Of a stretch of 44,430 bases of DNA, positions 8,078-15,896 are shown one piece after another. A model generated the notes under the pieces. The model was given only the letters and a program-made list of their open reading frames with translations, had not been told where the DNA came from and made no database searches. Source of the DNA: DATEJJ01 sp039649115 (GTDB lineage Bacteria; Actinomycetota; Actinomycetes; Mycobacteriales; Micromonosporaceae); NCBI GenBank assembly GCA_039649115.1, contig JBBWZQ010000127.1, positions 1-44,430 of the forward strand, written 5' to 3'. A program made the translations under genes and the position numbers. Position 1 is the stretch's first letter; every line of letters begins with the position of its first letter.

Positions 8078-10267
8078 GTGTCCAACGCCTTGGACTTCAC
8101 CTTCTCCGACCTCATCGCCGGCTACATCACCAGCTACGACCCGGGTTCTGACGTGGTCGAGGTGAACACCTCCGACGGGCGGCCGTACCGGGTGAAGCTC
8201 ACCTCGAACACCGTGGCCGAGATGCTGCGCAACCTCGGCGAGGCGTACATCGACGCGTCGCCGCAACTGCGGAGCCTGATGCAGGCCGGCCGGTTCATCC
8301 ACGTGTACGGCGTCTTCTACCCGGGCGAGCCGGCGGGCGCCGCGTTCGAGGCCAAACACGTCGTGCTGTTCGGCAAGTCCGGTGACGAGTACCGCTTCGA
8401 GTCGCAGGACTGGTGGATCCAGCAGATCCGCAGGATCGCCGACTTCTACCTCGTCGCCGAGTTCGGTGCCGGTGCGACGAGCTACGACTTCCGCGGCTAC
8501 CGGACCGACCTGTCGATCCTGGGCGGCAAGGTCGCGTCCGCCCGGCAGGAGACCGACACCATCTCCCGGCTGGTGTACGGGCTCGCCACGACGTACCTGC
8601 TGACGGGTACCAGGTCCTGTCTGGACGCGGCCGTCTCCGGTGCGCACTACATGATCGAGCACCTGTGCGCGGTGGACCGCAGCCGCCAGATCGCCTACTG
8701 GTACCACGCGATCGACCTCGCGGCCGACGGGACCGAGCGGAAGATCTTCGCCTCCGAGTTCGGTGACGACTACGACGCCATCCCGTGCTACGAGCAGATC
8801 TACGCGCTGGCCGGGCTCACCCAGGTGTACCGGCTCACCGGCGAGCCGAAGATCCGGGAGACCATCGACCTCACCATCAACCTGTTCGACAAGTACTTCA
8901 AGGACACCACGAGCTTCGGCGACGGCACGCCGCGGCGGGGGTACTACTCGCACATCGACCCGGTCACCTTCGACCCGCTGAGTCCCGCGCTCAACAACGG
9001 CCCGCGTACCAACCGGGACCGCAAGAACTGGAACTCGGTCGGCGACCACATCCCCGCGTACCTCATCAACCTGTTCCTGGCCACCGGCGACGACCGCTAC
9101 GCGACCATGCTCGAAGACCAGTGCGACACCATCGCGAAGTACTTCCCGGACTACGACAACAGCCCGTTCGTGCAGGAGAAGTTCTTCGGCGACTGGACCA
9201 AGGACCAGGCGTACGGCCAGCAGCAGAACCGCGCGATCGTCGGGCACAACCTGAAGATCGCCTGGAACCTGATGCGGGTCAACAGCCTGCGTCCCAAGGC
9301 CGAGTACGTCGCGTTCGCCCAGAAGATCGCGGCGCTGATGCCGACCGTCGGCGTCGACCCGCAGCGCGGCGGCTGGTACGACATGGTCGAGCGGGTCACC
9401 GCACCGGGCGAGAAGTTCCACCGGCTCGTGTGGCACGACCGCAAGGCGTGGTGGCAGCAGGAGCAGGGCATCCTGGCGTACCTGCTCCTCAACGGCATCT
9501 TCGGCAAGCCGGAGTACGCGAAGCTGGCCCGGGAGAGTTCCGCCTTCTACAACGCCTGGATGCTCGACACCGGCGCCGGTGGCGTCTACTTCAACGTCCT
9601 CGCCAACGGCGTCCCCTACGAGCTCGGCGGCGAGCGCAGCAAGGGCTCGCACTCGATGGCCATGTACCACAGCGCCGAACTGGCATTCCTGTCCGCTGTC
9701 TACGGCAACCTGCTGAGCCGCGACGAGCCGATGGACTTCTTCTTCCACCCGCAGCCGGGCGCCTTCGACGGCGTGCTGCGCGTCTCGCCGGACCTGCTGC
9801 CGCCGAAGAGCGTGCAGATCCTGCAGGTCTGGATCAACGGCCACGAGCACGCCGACTTCGACCCGGTCGCGCTGACCGTCAAGCTGCCCCGCAGCCAGGA
9901 AGCCCAGTCGGTACGGGTGCGGGTGGCTCCGGCCGCGGTGACCTTCAGCGCCGACATGCTCGACATCGGCGGCGGCACGGCGCGCCTGTCGCTGGCCGGC
10001 TCGCTCGGCGCGGCCGACCTGCGGGTGCTGAGCGAGCAGGTCGAGGCCGCGCTCGCCGCCCGCTGCCAGGCGATCACGATGGACGTGACGGACCTGGTCT
10101 ACCTCGATCCGGAGGCGGTGCGCTACGTCGCCGTGACCAAACAGCACCAGGACTTCGCGCTGCGGGTCATCGGCGCGAAGGGTCAGGTCGCCCAGCAACT
10201 GCGGGACAGCGAGCTGTACCAGGAGCTCGCCCTGGCCGGGCCGGCCGTGCCGGCGCCGGGGCGGTGA
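8078..10267 (+). CDS. AGE-family sugar epimerase/isomerase fused to a C-terminal STAS domain
   Basis: A 729-residue protein; GTG 8078 follows TGGAGG by 7 bases. Residues 1-110 form a beta-rich domain (FTFSDLIAGYITSYDP, RPYRVKLTSNT) of unknown function. Residues about 115-560 are an (alpha/alpha)6 barrel of the N-acylglucosamine 2-epimerase/cellobiose epimerase family, with the usual histidine sites: H390 in GHNLK, H453 in WHDRKAWWQQEQ, and H525/H531 in SHSMAMYH. Residues about 625-720 are a STAS domain. At the position of the phosphorylatable serine (usual D-S/x-S-G) it has D677-P678-E679, so the SpoIIAA-type phospho-switch is absent. The fusion suggests a catalytic or sugar-sensing barrel delivered to a partner through STAS. 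The substrate is unknown. It lies between glgX and a DJ-1 gene whose start overlaps its stop by 4 bp (GTGA), so translation is probably coupled. Confidence 0.8.
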   Translation: MSNALDFTFSDLIAGYITSYDPGSDVVEVNTSDGRPYRVKLTSNTVAEMLRNLGEAYIDASPQLRSLMQAGRFIHVYGVFYPGEPAGAAFEAKHVVLFGKSGDEYRFESQDWWIQQIRRIADFYLVAEFGAGATSYDFRGYRTDLSILGGKVASARQETDTISRLVYGLATTYLLTGTRSCLDAAVSGAHYMIEHLCAVDRSRQIAYWYHAIDLAADGTERKIFASEFGDDYDAIPCYEQIYALAGLTQVYRLTGEPKIRETIDLTINLFDKYFKDTTSFGDGTPRRGYYSHIDPVTFDPLSPALNNGPRTNRDRKNWNSVGDHIPAYLINLFLATGDDRYATMLEDQCDTIAKYFPDYDNSPFVQEKFFGDWTKDQAYGQQQNRAIVGHNLKIAWNLMRVNSLRPKAEYVAFAQKIAALMPTVGVDPQRGGWYDMVERVTAPGEKFHRLVWHDRKAWWQQEQGILAYLLLNGIFGKPEYAKLARESSAFYNAWMLDTGAGGVYFNVLANGVPYELGGERSKGSHSMAMYHSAELAFLSAVYGNLLSRDEPMDFFFHPQPGAFDGVLRVSPDLLPPKSVQILQVWINGHEHADFDPVALTVKLPRSQEAQSVRVRVAPAAVTFSADMLDIGGGTARLSLAGSLGAADLRVLSEQVEAALAARCQAITMDVTDLVYLDPEAVRYVAVTKQHQDFALRVIGAKGQVAQQLRDSELYQELALAGPAVPAPGR

Positions 10268-10884
10268 GTGGCATGCGGCTGGCCGGGCACCGCATCGGGA
10301 TCCTCATCGAGAGCGACTTCTACGAGCACGAGATCTGGTACTACAGCAACCGTTTCCCCGAGGAGGGCGCGGAGCTCCACTTCCTCACCCGGCTGTGGGG
10401 ACAGCCGTCGCTGACGTTCACCGGGCACGAGTACAAGGCGCCGTTCGTGTGCGGCGAGAGCTTCGAGCAGATGGACGACGAGACGCTGCGCGGATACTCC
10501 GCCATCATCGTCCCGGGCGCGATGGTCTCCGACCGGCTGCGCTACAGCGAGGATCTGGCGGTACTGCCGCCCGCGACGGAGTTCGTGCGCCGCGCCTTCG
10601 CCGAGCCGGGCATCGTCAAGGGCGTCATCTGCCACGGGCTGTGGCTCCTGTCCCGGGTGCCGGAGCTGGTACGCGGCCGGCGGCTGGTCTGCCACCCGAA
10701 CCTCTACGGCGACGCGCTCAACATGGGCGCCCAGTACGTCGACTCGGACGTCGTCGTCGACGGTGACCTGGTGACAGGGCGGACCGGTGCGCAGGCAGGC
10801 CCGTTCGCCCGGGAGGTCATCGAGCAGATCGCCGCCCGGTCGGCCGCGCGCACGCCGGTCGGCGCCAATGCCGGAGGGGCGTGA
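10264..10884 (+). CDS. DJ-1/PfpI superfamily protein (first of three)
   Basis: A 206-residue alpha/beta protein of the class I glutamine-amidotransferase-like/DJ-1 fold. GTG 10264 overlaps the upstream stop (GTGA); ATG 10273 is the alternative. Strand 1 reads RIGILIESDFYEHEIWYY. The nucleophile elbow is GVICHG with C123 followed by H124, as in PfpI proteases and Hsp31-type deglycase/glyoxalases, and E15 of the first loop may be the usual acidic partner. DJ-1 relatives act on methylglyoxal, glycated groups or amides, and the substrate here cannot be told from sequence. Two further DJ-1 genes in the same operon have different elbows, so they are probably not redundant copies. The next gene starts inside its stop codon (GTGA at 10881). 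Confidence 0.8.
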   Translation: MSGMRLAGHRIGILIESDFYEHEIWYYSNRFPEEGAELHFLTRLWGQPSLTFTGHEYKAPFVCGESFEQMDDETLRGYSAIIVPGAMVSDRLRYSEDLAVLPPATEFVRRAFAEPGIVKGVICHGLWLLSRVPELVRGRRLVCHPNLYGDALNMGAQYVDSDVVVDGDLVTGRTGAQAGPFAREVIEQIAARSAARTPVGANAGGA

Positions 10885-11294
10885 TCCGGATGGACCAGAC
10901 CGAGGCACGCTCGCTCATCGGGCCGTTCTACGACCTGTTCCGCAGTGACCGCAGGGACTGGGACAAGGGGTTCGGGGTGCTGGCCGATGACTGGAAGTCG
11001 TACTACACCAACGATCTGTACCGCACGAAGGCCGACACGCGGCCGTACATCGAAGGATTGTTCGAGGTCGTGCCCGACATGAACGTGGAGATCCGCCAGG
11101 TCGCCGTCGACGGACCGGTCATCGCCGTGCGCAGCGAACTGTCCGGCACGCCGAAGACGGACTTCATGGTGCCGTACTCCGGCAACTCCTTCAGCATCAT
11201 GACGATCGACCTCCACCAGGTGGGCGCGGACGGCAGGATCGCCACGCTGCACCACCTCGAGGACTGGGGAACCGCCATCAAGCAGCTCGGTTGA
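10881..11294 (+). CDS. SnoaL-like/NTF2-fold small protein
   Basis: A 137-residue protein with the NTF2-like cone: an N-terminal helix (ARSLIGPFYDLFRS), WDKGFGVLADDW, then the strand pattern PYIEGLFEVVPDMNVEIRQVAVDGPVIAVRSELSGT and a final FSIMTIDLHQVGADGRIATLHHLEDW. This is the layout of SnoaL-type ester cyclases and related small isomerases or ligand-binding proteins. GTG 10881 overlaps the stop of the preceding DJ-1 gene by 4 bp; ATG 10890 is an alternative. Catalytic residues cannot be assigned: family members range from polyketide cyclases to proteins with no known reaction. Its place between two DJ-1 genes suggests that it binds or isomerises a small carbonyl or sugar-derived intermediate of this operon, which is inference. 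Confidence 0.75.
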   Translation: MIRMDQTEARSLIGPFYDLFRSDRRDWDKGFGVLADDWKSYYTNDLYRTKADTRPYIEGLFEVVPDMNVEIRQVAVDGPVIAVRSELSGTPKTDFMVPYSGNSFSIMTIDLHQVGADGRIATLHHLEDWGTAIKQLG

Positions 11295-11316
11295 ACACCG
11301 ACGGGAAGGCTCCAAG

Positions 11317-12087
11317 ATGAAGGTACTAGTCGTGGCGTCGAACTACGGTGTCTGGGCAGAGGAGCTGCAGGGCCCGTGGGACGCGCTCAAGAAGGCCGGC
11401 CACCGCCTCACCCTCGCGACCTATCTCGGCATGACGCCGTTGCCCGGGCTGATCAGCATGGATCCCGAGTTCGTCGACCCCATGCAGAAGGTCAAGATGA
11501 ACCCGCCGGAACTGCTGAGCCGGGTCAACGAGATCCTCGACAGCGGTGAGTGGGGTTCGCCGGTCAAGACGCGGGACGCCGCCATGGCCGACCACGACGC
11601 GCTCGTCATCGTCGGCGGCGCCGGATCGGCCCTGGACGTCGCCGGCAACGGACTGGTGCACCGGCTCGTCCTGGACGCGTACAAGAGCGGGAAGACCATC
11701 GGCGCGCTGTGCTACGCGGTCGCGGCGCTGGCGTTCACCCGGGATCCCGACAACGGGATGCGCAGCGTCATCCACGGCAGGCACGTGACGGCCCATCCGC
11801 ACGCCTGGGACTTCGTCGAAGACCTGGAGTACGACGTGGTGCGCGAGACCCCGGACAATCCGCGGCTGAAGCTCAAGACGAGCGGGTTCGTCTTCCCGCT
11901 GCAGTACCTGGTGGCGGATGCGGTCGGTCCGGACGGATCGGTGGCCTCGGATCCCACCACGTCGCGGGAGCGGCCCAGCGTGGTCTACGACCCGCCGTTC
12001 GTCACCGGACTGTCGGTGGAGTCGGCCCAGGCCTTCGGCCAGAAGCTGGTCGAGGTACTGGCGCAGGAGGTCCTGGTCCATGTCTGA
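11317..12087 (+). CDS. DJ-1/PfpI superfamily protein (second of three)
   Basis: A 256-residue DJ-1 fold protein in the size class of Hsp31/glyoxalase III. ATG 11317 follows GGGAAGG by about 7 bases. It opens with KVLVVASNYGVWAEELQGPWDALKKAGH and has a long insertion (about 45-85), then ALVIVGGAGSALDV and the nucleophile elbow IGALCYAVAAL with C132. The residue after the cysteine is Tyr, not the His of classical PfpI, so the catalytic details differ from the first DJ-1 gene. The C-terminal part (SGFVFPLQYLVADAVGPDG, VVYDPPFVTG) resembles the extended Hsp31-like cap. The stop overlaps the start of the metallo-hydrolase gene by 8 bp. Role: possibly dicarbonyl or sugar-adduct chemistry; not proven. 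Confidence 0.8.
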   Translation: MKVLVVASNYGVWAEELQGPWDALKKAGHRLTLATYLGMTPLPGLISMDPEFVDPMQKVKMNPPELLSRVNEILDSGEWGSPVKTRDAAMADHDALVIVGGAGSALDVAGNGLVHRLVLDAYKSGKTIGALCYAVAALAFTRDPDNGMRSVIHGRHVTAHPHAWDFVEDLEYDVVRETPDNPRLKLKTSGFVFPLQYLVADAVGPDGSVASDPTTSRERPSVVYDPPFVTGLSVESAQAFGQKLVEVLAQEVLVHV

Positions 12088-12907
12088 GCAGCCGCCGCTC
12101 CCACCCCCGACCCACCAGGTCCTGCTCGACCGGGACGGGGTGCGGATCCACACGTTCACGGCGCCCGAGGCGTTTCTCGCCAACTCGACACACGTCATCG
12201 AGACGGGCAACGCGCTCGTCCTCGTCGACTCCCAGTTCGTCGTCCCGTACGCGCAGGCGTTCCGCGCCTACGCCGACGGGCTGGGCAAGCCGATCGAGCG
12301 GGTCTTCCTGTCCCACGGCCACGTGGACCACTTCTTCGGGCTCGGCGCCGCCTTCGGTGACGTACCCGTGCATGCCGCGCCGGCCACGATCGAGTTGCTG
12401 GAGCGCGCCGGCGAGTCGATGCGCGCCGACCGGGCGAAGCAGTACGGCCCGCTCGTGCCGGACCGGATCGTGCTCCCCGGGCACGGCGTGGTGCCCGGGG
12501 TGGAGATGATCGACGGGGTCAAGTACGAGATCGAGGTCATCGCCGACGCCGAGTGCGAGGCGCAACTGCTGATCGCGCTGCCCGACTTCGGCGTGGCGAT
12601 CGTGCAGGACCTCGTCTACAGCGGCGCGCACGTCTACCTGACACCGGACACCAGGAACTGGGTCTCGGTGCTGGGCCGCCTGGCCGACTCGGCGTTCGAC
12701 GTCTTTCTGGCGGGGCACGGTCCGGTCGCCGACCGGGCGGAGGTGCGGCGCAACATGGAGTACCTGACGTTCGCGCAGCGGACGCTGGCGCAGACGGCCG
12801 ATCCGGACGGGTTCAAGGCGGCGATGCTCGCGGCCTATCCGGACCGTACCGGCGCGGTGCTCCTGGACATCTGTGTCCCCCGGCTCTACGGCCGGGCCGG
12901 CGACTGA
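12080..12907 (+). CDS. Metallo-beta-lactamase-fold hydrolase
   Basis: A 275-residue MBL-fold protein. ATG 12080 lies inside the preceding gene (8-bp overlap). The metal motif is H79-G-H81-V-D83-H84 in LSHGHVDHFFG. Later ligands are probably D199 or its neighbours in FGVAIVQDLVYSGAH and the His of FLAGHGP. The fold covers glyoxalase II, lactonases, arylsulfatases and others. The second domain (RNMEYLTFAQRTLAQTADPDGFKAAMLAAYPD) looks like the helical C-terminus of small-molecule MBL hydrolases rather than a nuclease. Next to three DJ-1 genes (a glyoxalase III-like fold) a glyoxalase II-like thioester or ester hydrolysis is attractive, but no glutathione or mycothiol pocket can be read from the sequence. 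Confidence 0.8.
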   Translation: MSEQPPLPPPTHQVLLDRDGVRIHTFTAPEAFLANSTHVIETGNALVLVDSQFVVPYAQAFRAYADGLGKPIERVFLSHGHVDHFFGLGAAFGDVPVHAAPATIELLERAGESMRADRAKQYGPLVPDRIVLPGHGVVPGVEMIDGVKYEIEVIADAECEAQLLIALPDFGVAIVQDLVYSGAHVYLTPDTRNWVSVLGRLADSAFDVFLAGHGPVADRAEVRRNMEYLTFAQRTLAQTADPDGFKAAMLAAYPDRTGAVLLDICVPRLYGRAGD

Positions 12908-12956
12908 CCCGCACCATCCCTACGTCCCGCCCCACGTCACGCTTCGAGGAGAGCCC

Positions 12957-13787
12957 ATGAGCAAGAAGGTGCTGTGCGTCGTCTCCGAGCACGGATTCTG
13001 GGCACAGGAGCTGTTGCTGCCGATCGACCGTCTGGAGGCGGCCGGGATCCAGGTGGACTTCGCCTCCCCGACCGGCGCGCCGCCGCTGCCGGACGCCGGC
13101 AGTCTCGACAGCGGTTACGTGGATCCACCGCTGGGCCGGCCGGTCACCTCACCCGAGATGGGGGAGCGGGCCAGGACCACCAACTGGGAGGTCTACTTCA
13201 AGGACCGGCTGAGCCTTCGGGACCTGTTCCCGGTCCGGCCGTACCTGAGCGCGGCCAACTACATCGGATCGCTGGAGAGCTACTACGAGCAGCGGCGCAC
13301 GGCCTGGGACCGGCTGGCCGAGTACGACGGGCTGCTGCTCGTCGGTGGCAGCGGACCCATCGTCGACATGGTGAACAACCCGCGGGTACACGATCTGGTA
13401 TTGGGCTTCTACTACGCGGACAAGGTGATCGCGGCCGAGTGCTACGCGGTGACGTGTCTCGCCTTCGCCCGCGAACTCGACATCCGCCGCAGCATCCTGG
13501 CCGGCCGGCACTGCACCGGTCACACCATGGAGTACGACTACACCAGCGGCTGGTCGATCACGGCGAACGGAGCCCCGTTGAACTTCGGCGGCCCGCCGTT
13601 CCCGCTCGAATACATCCTGCGGGACGCGGTCGCGCCGGACGGACAGTTCCACGGCAACGTCGGCCGGCCGCTGTCGGTCATCCTCGACTACCCGCTGCTG
13701 ACCAGCCGCTCGGTCGGCGAGTCCGACCTCTGCGGCCAGATCCTCGTCAGGGCGCTGACCGGCGGCCTGCGCCGGCACGGCTGGTAG
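12957..13787 (+). CDS. DJ-1/PfpI superfamily protein (third of three)
   Basis: A 276-residue DJ-1 fold protein. ATG 12957 follows GAGGAG by 6 bases. The first strand reads KKVLCVVSEHGFWAQELLLPIDRLEAAGI, closely parallel to the second DJ-1 protein. A longer insertion (about 55-110) precedes DGLLLVGGSGPIVDMV and the elbow AAECYAVTCL with C162. This copy has Glu before the cysteine and Tyr after it, and the HCTGH that follows (about 184-188) may add a second polar site. The order within the operon (SnoaL, DJ-1, MBL, DJ-1) and the shared N-terminus suggest that the second and third copies arose by duplication and then diverged. Possibly they form a hetero-oligomer. Substrate unknown. Confidence 0.8.
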   Translation: MSKKVLCVVSEHGFWAQELLLPIDRLEAAGIQVDFASPTGAPPLPDAGSLDSGYVDPPLGRPVTSPEMGERARTTNWEVYFKDRLSLRDLFPVRPYLSAANYIGSLESYYEQRRTAWDRLAEYDGLLLVGGSGPIVDMVNNPRVHDLVLGFYYADKVIAAECYAVTCLAFARELDIRRSILAGRHCTGHTMEYDYTSGWSITANGAPLNFGGPPFPLEYILRDAVAPDGQFHGNVGRPLSVILDYPLLTSRSVGESDLCGQILVRALTGGLRRHGW

Positions 13788-13796
13788 CCGGCCGCC

Positions 13797-15887
13797 ATGC
13801 TCACCGCACAGGCACGCGAGCGGACGGCCGCCGCCCTCCACCAGCTCTGGTCGATCGGTGGCTACGCCGACACCCGCGGCGGTGCGGTGGACCCCGGCAC
13901 GACCCTGAGCGCGATGAAGGCGCTGGGGTTGTTGGGCGCCCGGCCGCGGGATCCGGACGCCATCCACTCGTCGGTGGCGGGCCGGTTCGACCCCGCCTCC
14001 GGAGCGTGGCTCGCACCGACCGGCGGTCCGCCCCGGGTGCTCGCCACGGCCGCCGCCCTGCTGTGCCTCAACGGGATCGGCGCCAGCGACTCGCTCGACC
14101 AGTGGCTGCACCGCAGCCTCGGCTGGATGATGGAGCACGCCGATTCCCGCGAGGAACACTTCATGACGATCGCGGTCGCCGACGAGTGCGGGGCACACAC
14201 GCCACTGCCCCGGTCGGTGGCGTATTTCCGGGCCCTGGAACAACCCGACGGCACGTTCGGCCCGAGCACGCTGCAGAACGGGATCGCGGCGAGCGCCCTG
14301 CTGCGCGCCGGCGAGCCGGTGCGCGACCCGGGAGCCGTCACCGGCCTCATCCTCGCCAGCCAGGGACCGTCCGGTGGCTTCTGCGACGGCGGTGCGCCGC
14401 CGACGCTGTGGACGAGCTACTGCGTCCTGCGCGCGCTGGACCTCATGGGAGTCGGCCCGGACGGCCCGCGCCTGGCCGGCTGGGTGCTCGGCTGGCAACT
14501 CGCCGGCGGCGGCTTCGGGACCGGCGGGGAACTGTCCGCCAGCGCGACGTACCAGTGCCTGAGCATCCTCGACTGGATCGCCACCCCCGTCCTCGACGCG
14601 GCACGGCGGGGGGACACCGCGGGGATCGGGCGCCACCTGCAGGCCGGCGGCGATCCGGACATCACCGACCTCGGCGGGTGGACGCCGCTGGCCGCGGCGG
14701 CGGTGCGCGGCCACGCGCCGGTCGTCCGGCTGCTGCTCGCGGCGGAACCGGCCGCGGACCCCGACATCCGGCTGCCGGACGCCGACGCGCTGCCGATCTT
14801 CTGGGCCGGCCAGGCGGGCGACGTCGAATCGGTCGCCGCCATCCTCGCGCTGCGGCCGGAGCACCTGTTCGCGACCAGCTCGGTCAATGGCCACACGGTG
14901 CTGTTGCAGGCGGCCTTCTTCGGCACCGGGCACCATCGGGACCTGGCCAGCTGGCTCCTCGACCACGCGGGGGAGATCCTCGGGATACCGGCCGGGGACG
15001 CCGGCGCGCCGCGGCAGGCGCGGCACCGGCTGCTGGCCGCCTGCAACGTGCGCGGGTACACCCCGCTCGGCATGGCGAAGCTGTGGCACAACGAGCCGAT
15101 GGCCGCCGTGTTCGCCGCCGCCGACGACACCACGCGACAGGAGCGGGACGAGTACTACGCCGCCCTGCTCGACTCGATCGCCCTGCCGGAGCCGGCGGAC
15201 GGCGGGGACCGGGCGGCCCGGCGGCGCACGGATGACCTGCTGCGCACGATCAGCGAGGGCTTCACCGCGCTCAACGCCGCGGCCACCGATCCGGGCGGCG
15301 ACCTCGACGCCGCGGGTACCGCCCTGCTGTCGGCCGTCACGGCGGCCATCGAGGCGCCCGGCTTCGACATCAACCGGCTCGGTGGACCGCTCGCCCAGAC
15401 TCCCGTGATCGCGGCGGTGACCGGCGTGGACGCGGACAGCCGGGTGAGCGTCGTCCGGCGCCGGCTGACCTCCCTGCTGCTGCGGCACGGTGCGGATCCC
15501 GACCTGCCCGAGCGGCATCCGATGGCGGTCGACGCGGTGATCCGCTCGGCGGTGCTGAACCACTTCGACTGCCTCCAGGAGATCGCCCGGTTCATGGGGC
15601 CGCTGGCGTTCGCCGCCGCGCTCAACGAACGACCCGCGATCAACGGCCAGACGGCGCTGGACGACACGGTCCATCGCGCGCTCACCGCGCCGGACGAGAC
15701 CCTGCAGAGCCATCTCGACCAGATCCGCTGGGTGATCGGGCACGGCGGCCGTACGGACGTCCCTGACTTCACCGGGACCACGGTCGCGGACCGGGCCCGG
15801 GCCGCGCTCGACGACCCGGTGCTGTGCCGGCACGCCCCGGCGGTGCTGTCGGCGCTGCTGCCCGCCCCGGCCCTCTCGCCCGCCTGA
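13797..15887 (+). CDS. Terpenoid-cyclase/prenyltransferase-like toroid fused to ankyrin repeats
   Basis: A 696-residue protein starting 9 bp after the third DJ-1 stop; its SD is weak. Residues about 5-260 form an alpha/alpha toroid. Repeats such as LQNGIAASALLRAGE, QGPSGGFCDGGAPPTLWTSYCVLRAL and GGGFGTGGELSASATYQCLSIL match the G-G-F-x-G/S pattern of prenyltransferase-beta, squalene-cyclase and alpha-2-macroglobulin-type toroids. No DxDD or prenyltransferase zinc set is evident. From about 265 ankyrin repeats follow (VLDAARRGDTAGIGRHLQAGGDPDITDLGGWTPLAAAAVRGH and several more irregular ones to about 660). With no signal peptide it is cytosolic. Ankyrins normally bind proteins, so this is probably a scaffold or a regulated binding partner for the other enzymes of the operon. 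The last gene of the run; it converges with the ABC operon 9 bp away. Confidence 0.75.
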   Translation: MLTAQARERTAAALHQLWSIGGYADTRGGAVDPGTTLSAMKALGLLGARPRDPDAIHSSVAGRFDPASGAWLAPTGGPPRVLATAAALLCLNGIGASDSLDQWLHRSLGWMMEHADSREEHFMTIAVADECGAHTPLPRSVAYFRALEQPDGTFGPSTLQNGIAASALLRAGEPVRDPGAVTGLILASQGPSGGFCDGGAPPTLWTSYCVLRALDLMGVGPDGPRLAGWVLGWQLAGGGFGTGGELSASATYQCLSILDWIATPVLDAARRGDTAGIGRHLQAGGDPDITDLGGWTPLAAAAVRGHAPVVRLLLAAEPAADPDIRLPDADALPIFWAGQAGDVESVAAILALRPEHLFATSSVNGHTVLLQAAFFGTGHHRDLASWLLDHAGEILGIPAGDAGAPRQARHRLLAACNVRGYTPLGMAKLWHNEPMAAVFAAADDTTRQERDEYYAALLDSIALPEPADGGDRAARRRTDDLLRTISEGFTALNAAATDPGGDLDAAGTALLSAVTAAIEAPGFDINRLGGPLAQTPVIAAVTGVDADSRVSVVRRRLTSLLLRHGADPDLPERHPMAVDAVIRSAVLNHFDCLQEIARFMGPLAFAAALNERPAINGQTALDDTVHRALTAPDETLQSHLDQIRWVIGHGGRTDVPDFTGTTVADRARAALDDPVLCRHAPAVLSALLPAPALSPA

Positions 15888-15896
15888 CACCCGCGC

